Source of the DNA: Amoebophrya sp. A120
Taxonomy: Eukaryota; Sar; Dinophyceae; Syndiniales; Amoebophryaceae
Reading direction: 5' to 3'
DNA length: 64,000 bases
Assembly (NCBI GenBank): GCA_905178155.1
Contig: CAJINV010000003.1
Span: forward strand, 2,893,715 to 2,957,714
In this document: positions 61,948 to 64,000 of the stretch, one piece after another
Position numbering within the stretch: the stretch's first letter is position 1
How the letters are laid out: every line of letters begins with the position of its first letter
Translations under genes and position numbers: made by a program
Notes under the pieces: model-generated
Databases searched by the model: none
What the model was told of the DNA's origin: nothing
Seen by the model: only the letters and a program-made list of their open reading frames with translations

Positions 61948-64000
61948 TCAAACAGGCGGCGTATGGAACTTTAGCGAATACGATGCTTGCGTTGGGACTG
62001 GTCCCTTGAACCGTTCGTTCAGCATTTGCAGGTAGCTGACCCCGACATAGTGGGGCATCCCGGGTGTGAAACCACCACGAACCACCACTATCGTCGGCTC
62101 CTCAAACCGGGAAATTGTGCCGCGCCAGAGTCCATTCACGTACACCAAAACCGCGTCGAATTCTTTCGGTGGGGGATCCAACAGTACTTCGAGGATACCG
62201 ACCGGTAATGCCTGCGCGACTGCTCCCTGCGACGGGTCGCTAGAAACGAGATCCATGGTCGTGACGGTGGAGTTTATCGTAGTGTTGGCGAACAACGTCC
62301 CGTTCGTTGTCGCATTGACGACGGTCGACGCATTCGTCCAATTCGTGCTGTTCGTGTCGTCTTCTTCGTCCGAACCGGCGCCCGGGGCGGGGGAGAAAAG
62401 GCTAGCGGGTAGGCTAGGTAGTTGCGGAACAGGAACCGAGTAAGCAAAGCCCAGACGCGCTGGCGGGTCCGGACGGTACTGCAGGGGAGCAAGGCCGCCG
62501 TTGGGCACCAGCCCCCATCTCGCGACCCCGTCAAGAAACAAACCGGTTCCTATCCCCAACCAGATGGCAGAGGTTTTGTGCACGGGCGCTTGCGCAAGGG
62601 GTATCATCACGAGGCCGATGCTGGCGTGGTGCAGATGCGGGGAAAAGTGCTTTCTCACCTCGCTACCGTCGTGCCAGGTCACGATCGGATGCAGAACGCA
62701 CAGCAGAAAGTAAACGACGATGGTTCGTCGCCATTGCGACTTTCGCTTTTGGATCCCTGCGCGGTTTATTGCCTCTGCTCGCCGATTTTGATCAGCCTGC
62801 TCTTCGCCGCTTTTCCCCACTTTTCCAGACACGTCGCCAGTGATGTTATCTTCTGTGACGACGCCTCGGTGACCAAGGTCCGCAACCGCAGTTGATCTTG
62901 GCTGGCCAGCATCTTCTAAAGAGTCCTCAGGACGCGTCAACCCGGCGTCATCGTGGTCTGCCAAGACCACTTCAGACGATGGGTTGTTCGCACCGCGTTC
63001 CTGTGACGGCGCAGGGTCGTCTCTTTGCGCACTCTCCGAAACGATCATCAGGGTTGCTTGCTTTTCGTCCACCCCCTTCGTTTCCCCCACCTCAACCTGG
63101 GGTCGAGTTTCAGCGTCGAACTCTCGACTCTCCTCCTGCTTCTCCCTTTCGTCCGTGCCTGCGTCTCGTCCTTTAAGCGAACTAGAACTCTTCCTCGATC
63201 CAATTGACGCGAACATCATCTGCCACCACTCCGCACACCGCTGGGACACTTTCTCGGCGGATACTGGGAAGAAGAAGCAGCACAAGGCGCGCAAGACTTC
63301 CAAGAGAAGAAGCGCGACAAACACGATGAGAGCCCAAAACCAGACCACCGATTTCCCCTCCGTGTTGTCGGAGTCCGCGGATTCCTCCCAAACGCTCGCC
63401 GACAAGTTCGAGTCGAAGCTGTTCACCGGCACCACGTTATCAATTTCCGGAAAGAAGCCGAACATGATGCAGTGCGGGACGAGAAAGCACGTGCGCAAGC
63501 AACACAGATCTAGCAAGCCCTGCGGTGGGCCTTTGGTACCGCCTTGAGTCGTGCTGATCAACACGCCCTCTCGCTCGACACCGTCGACGTCGTCCTTGTC
63601 GAGGACGACCATCGAACGCGTCTCTACGATTCCACCGGCGGGAAACAGGAACGGAAATTGGAACATGTAAAAGCAAACCCACAACAGCGACAGGCAAATC
63701 AGCATGGTAATGGGCACGGCCACTAGGGACGTTTGCGGGTCCGGAGTCGGCAGTTGGAAGAAAAGGATGTGCACCACGGCCACGCTCCAAGCCGCAACGA
63801 AGAACCAGCTGCTGCCGTGCAGTCGATTGCTGAGCGCCTTGTGCAGTTCTTCGTCACGATTGTCTTTCCGGGTGGACCGGTGGAAGACTTCTTGCAGCCA
63901 AGCAGTGCCAAAAAGGTACAAGGCAGCAAACGTGAACGCGATCGGCTCCACCACACTCAACACCTCTGCGTACGACCAAGCCGTGCTGTCGCACTGGTCA
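61948..64000 (-). CDS. Multi-spanning membrane protein, LCCL-associated type (5' end outside window)
   Basis: The frame is open from the right edge to a stop at 61948 (at least 683 codons), so the N-terminus lies beyond 64000. Hydrophobic segments: VVEPIAFTFAALYLFGTAW, WFFVAAWSVAVVHILFF, VPITMLICLSLLWVCFYMF, SVVWFWALIVFVALLLLEVL, TIVVYFLLCVLHPIV, SIGLVMIPLA and IWLGIGTGLFLDGVARWG. The late HHASIGLVMIPLA...GIGTGLFLDGVARWG block and the following FDAVLVYVNGLWRG match my recollection of the C-terminal membrane region of fungal and protist LCCL-domain proteins (HHY...LLLP...GLFINGVARWGF). The LCCL domain itself would lie upstream, outside the window. A ~150-residue charged loop separates TM4 and TM5. 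Function is unknown. Confidence 0.65.
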   Translation of the reverse strand, partial: DQCDSTAWSYAEVLSVVEPIAFTFAALYLFGTAWLQEVFHRSTRKDNRDEELHKALSNRLHGSSWFFVAAWSVAVVHILFFQLPTPDPQTSLVAVPITMLICLSLLWVCFYMFQFPFLFPAGGIVETRSMVVLDKDDVDGVEREGVLISTTQGGTKGPPQGLLDLCCLRTCFLVPHCIMFGFFPEIDNVVPVNSFDSNLSASVWEESADSDNTEGKSVVWFWALIVFVALLLLEVLRALCCFFFPVSAEKVSQRCAEWWQMMFASIGSRKSSSSLKGRDAGTDEREKQEESREFDAETRPQVEVGETKGVDEKQATLMIVSESAQRDDPAPSQERGANNPSSEVVLADHDDAGLTRPEDSLEDAGQPRSTAVADLGHRGVVTEDNITGDVSGKVGKSGEEQADQNRRAEAINRAGIQKRKSQWRRTIVVYFLLCVLHPIVTWHDGSEVRKHFSPHLHHASIGLVMIPLAQAPVHKTSAIWLGIGTGLFLDGVARWGLVPNGGLAPLQYRPDPPARLGFAYSVPVPQLPSLPASLFSPAPGAGSDEEDDTNSTNWTNASTVVNATTNGTLFANTTINSTVTTMDLVSSDPSQGAVAQALPVGILEVLLDPPPKEFDAVLVYVNGLWRGTISRFEEPTIVVVRGGFTPGMPHYVGVSYLQMLNERFKGPVPTQASYSLKFHTPPV

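Overview
The window looks like nuclear DNA of an alveolate protist, most likely a dinoflagellate-lineage organism with a compact genome; a syndinian such as Amoebophrya fits best. Three things point there. (1) Every supportable gene lies on the minus strand, as in the one-directional gene clusters of dinoflagellates. (2) The 2,159-residue protein at 49378-57186 combines an N-terminal NGTY...WWxAPExGG domain with repeated ETVLT...GWxT modules that I know mainly from dinoflagellate proteins. (3) Three introns are transposon-like 'introners' with terminal inverted repeats (TIRs), target-site duplications (TSDs) and no GT-AG ends, as reported for Amoebophrya. The species call is an inference. No rRNA, tRNA, CRISPR or bacterial-type operon was recognised.

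Layout, left to right (all genes minus strand): the 3' part of a disordered protein (1-1298); a hypothetical ORF (1904-2500); a ten-exon WW/B-box protein of CEP164 style (3756-6822); an eIF4E with a very long C-terminal tail (8422-10315); a PP2A-B56 regulatory subunit fused to a protein kinase (11047-14451); a 100-residue two-zinc-knuckle protein (15697-15999); a fragmentary gene ending at a hairpin (16455-16887); a five-exon SLC13-type permease (18598-22461); a possible small secreted protein (24024-24735); a 2,083-residue intronless membrane protein with helical repeats (25042-31293); a small membrane protein (31477-31773); and a type II membrane glycosyltransferase (32217-33881). A 4.8 kb repeat island (33.9-38.7 kb) follows, with a 2.7 kb foldback element, two large palindromes and a module bounded by 50-bp direct repeats. 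Then come an SDR oxidoreductase (38693-41215), an RCC1-like surface protein (41681-42973), a 1,274-residue protein split by two introners (43847-48105), the dinoflagellate-type 2,159-residue protein (49378-57186), an alpha/beta hydrolase (58346-59674), a Cys-rich protein (60611-61660), and a multi-spanning membrane protein running off the right edge (61948-64000).

Exon structures were built by hand: donors and acceptors were chosen so that reading frames join, and the summed exon lengths of every multi-exon model that could be closed divide by three. Twenty-four conventional introns in six conserved or large genes, plus one in a low-confidence model, all fit GT-AG, usually with CAG|G at the acceptor. 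The three introners do not. Removing each introner plus one TSD copy restores an uninterrupted protein, and in the SDR gene it rejoins the YxxxK active-site exon to the downstream CPGW exon. This coexistence of conventional introns and transposon-like introns in one 64 kb stretch is the most notable biology here. The genes show no shared pathway; they look like ordinary housekeeping, signalling and membrane genes.
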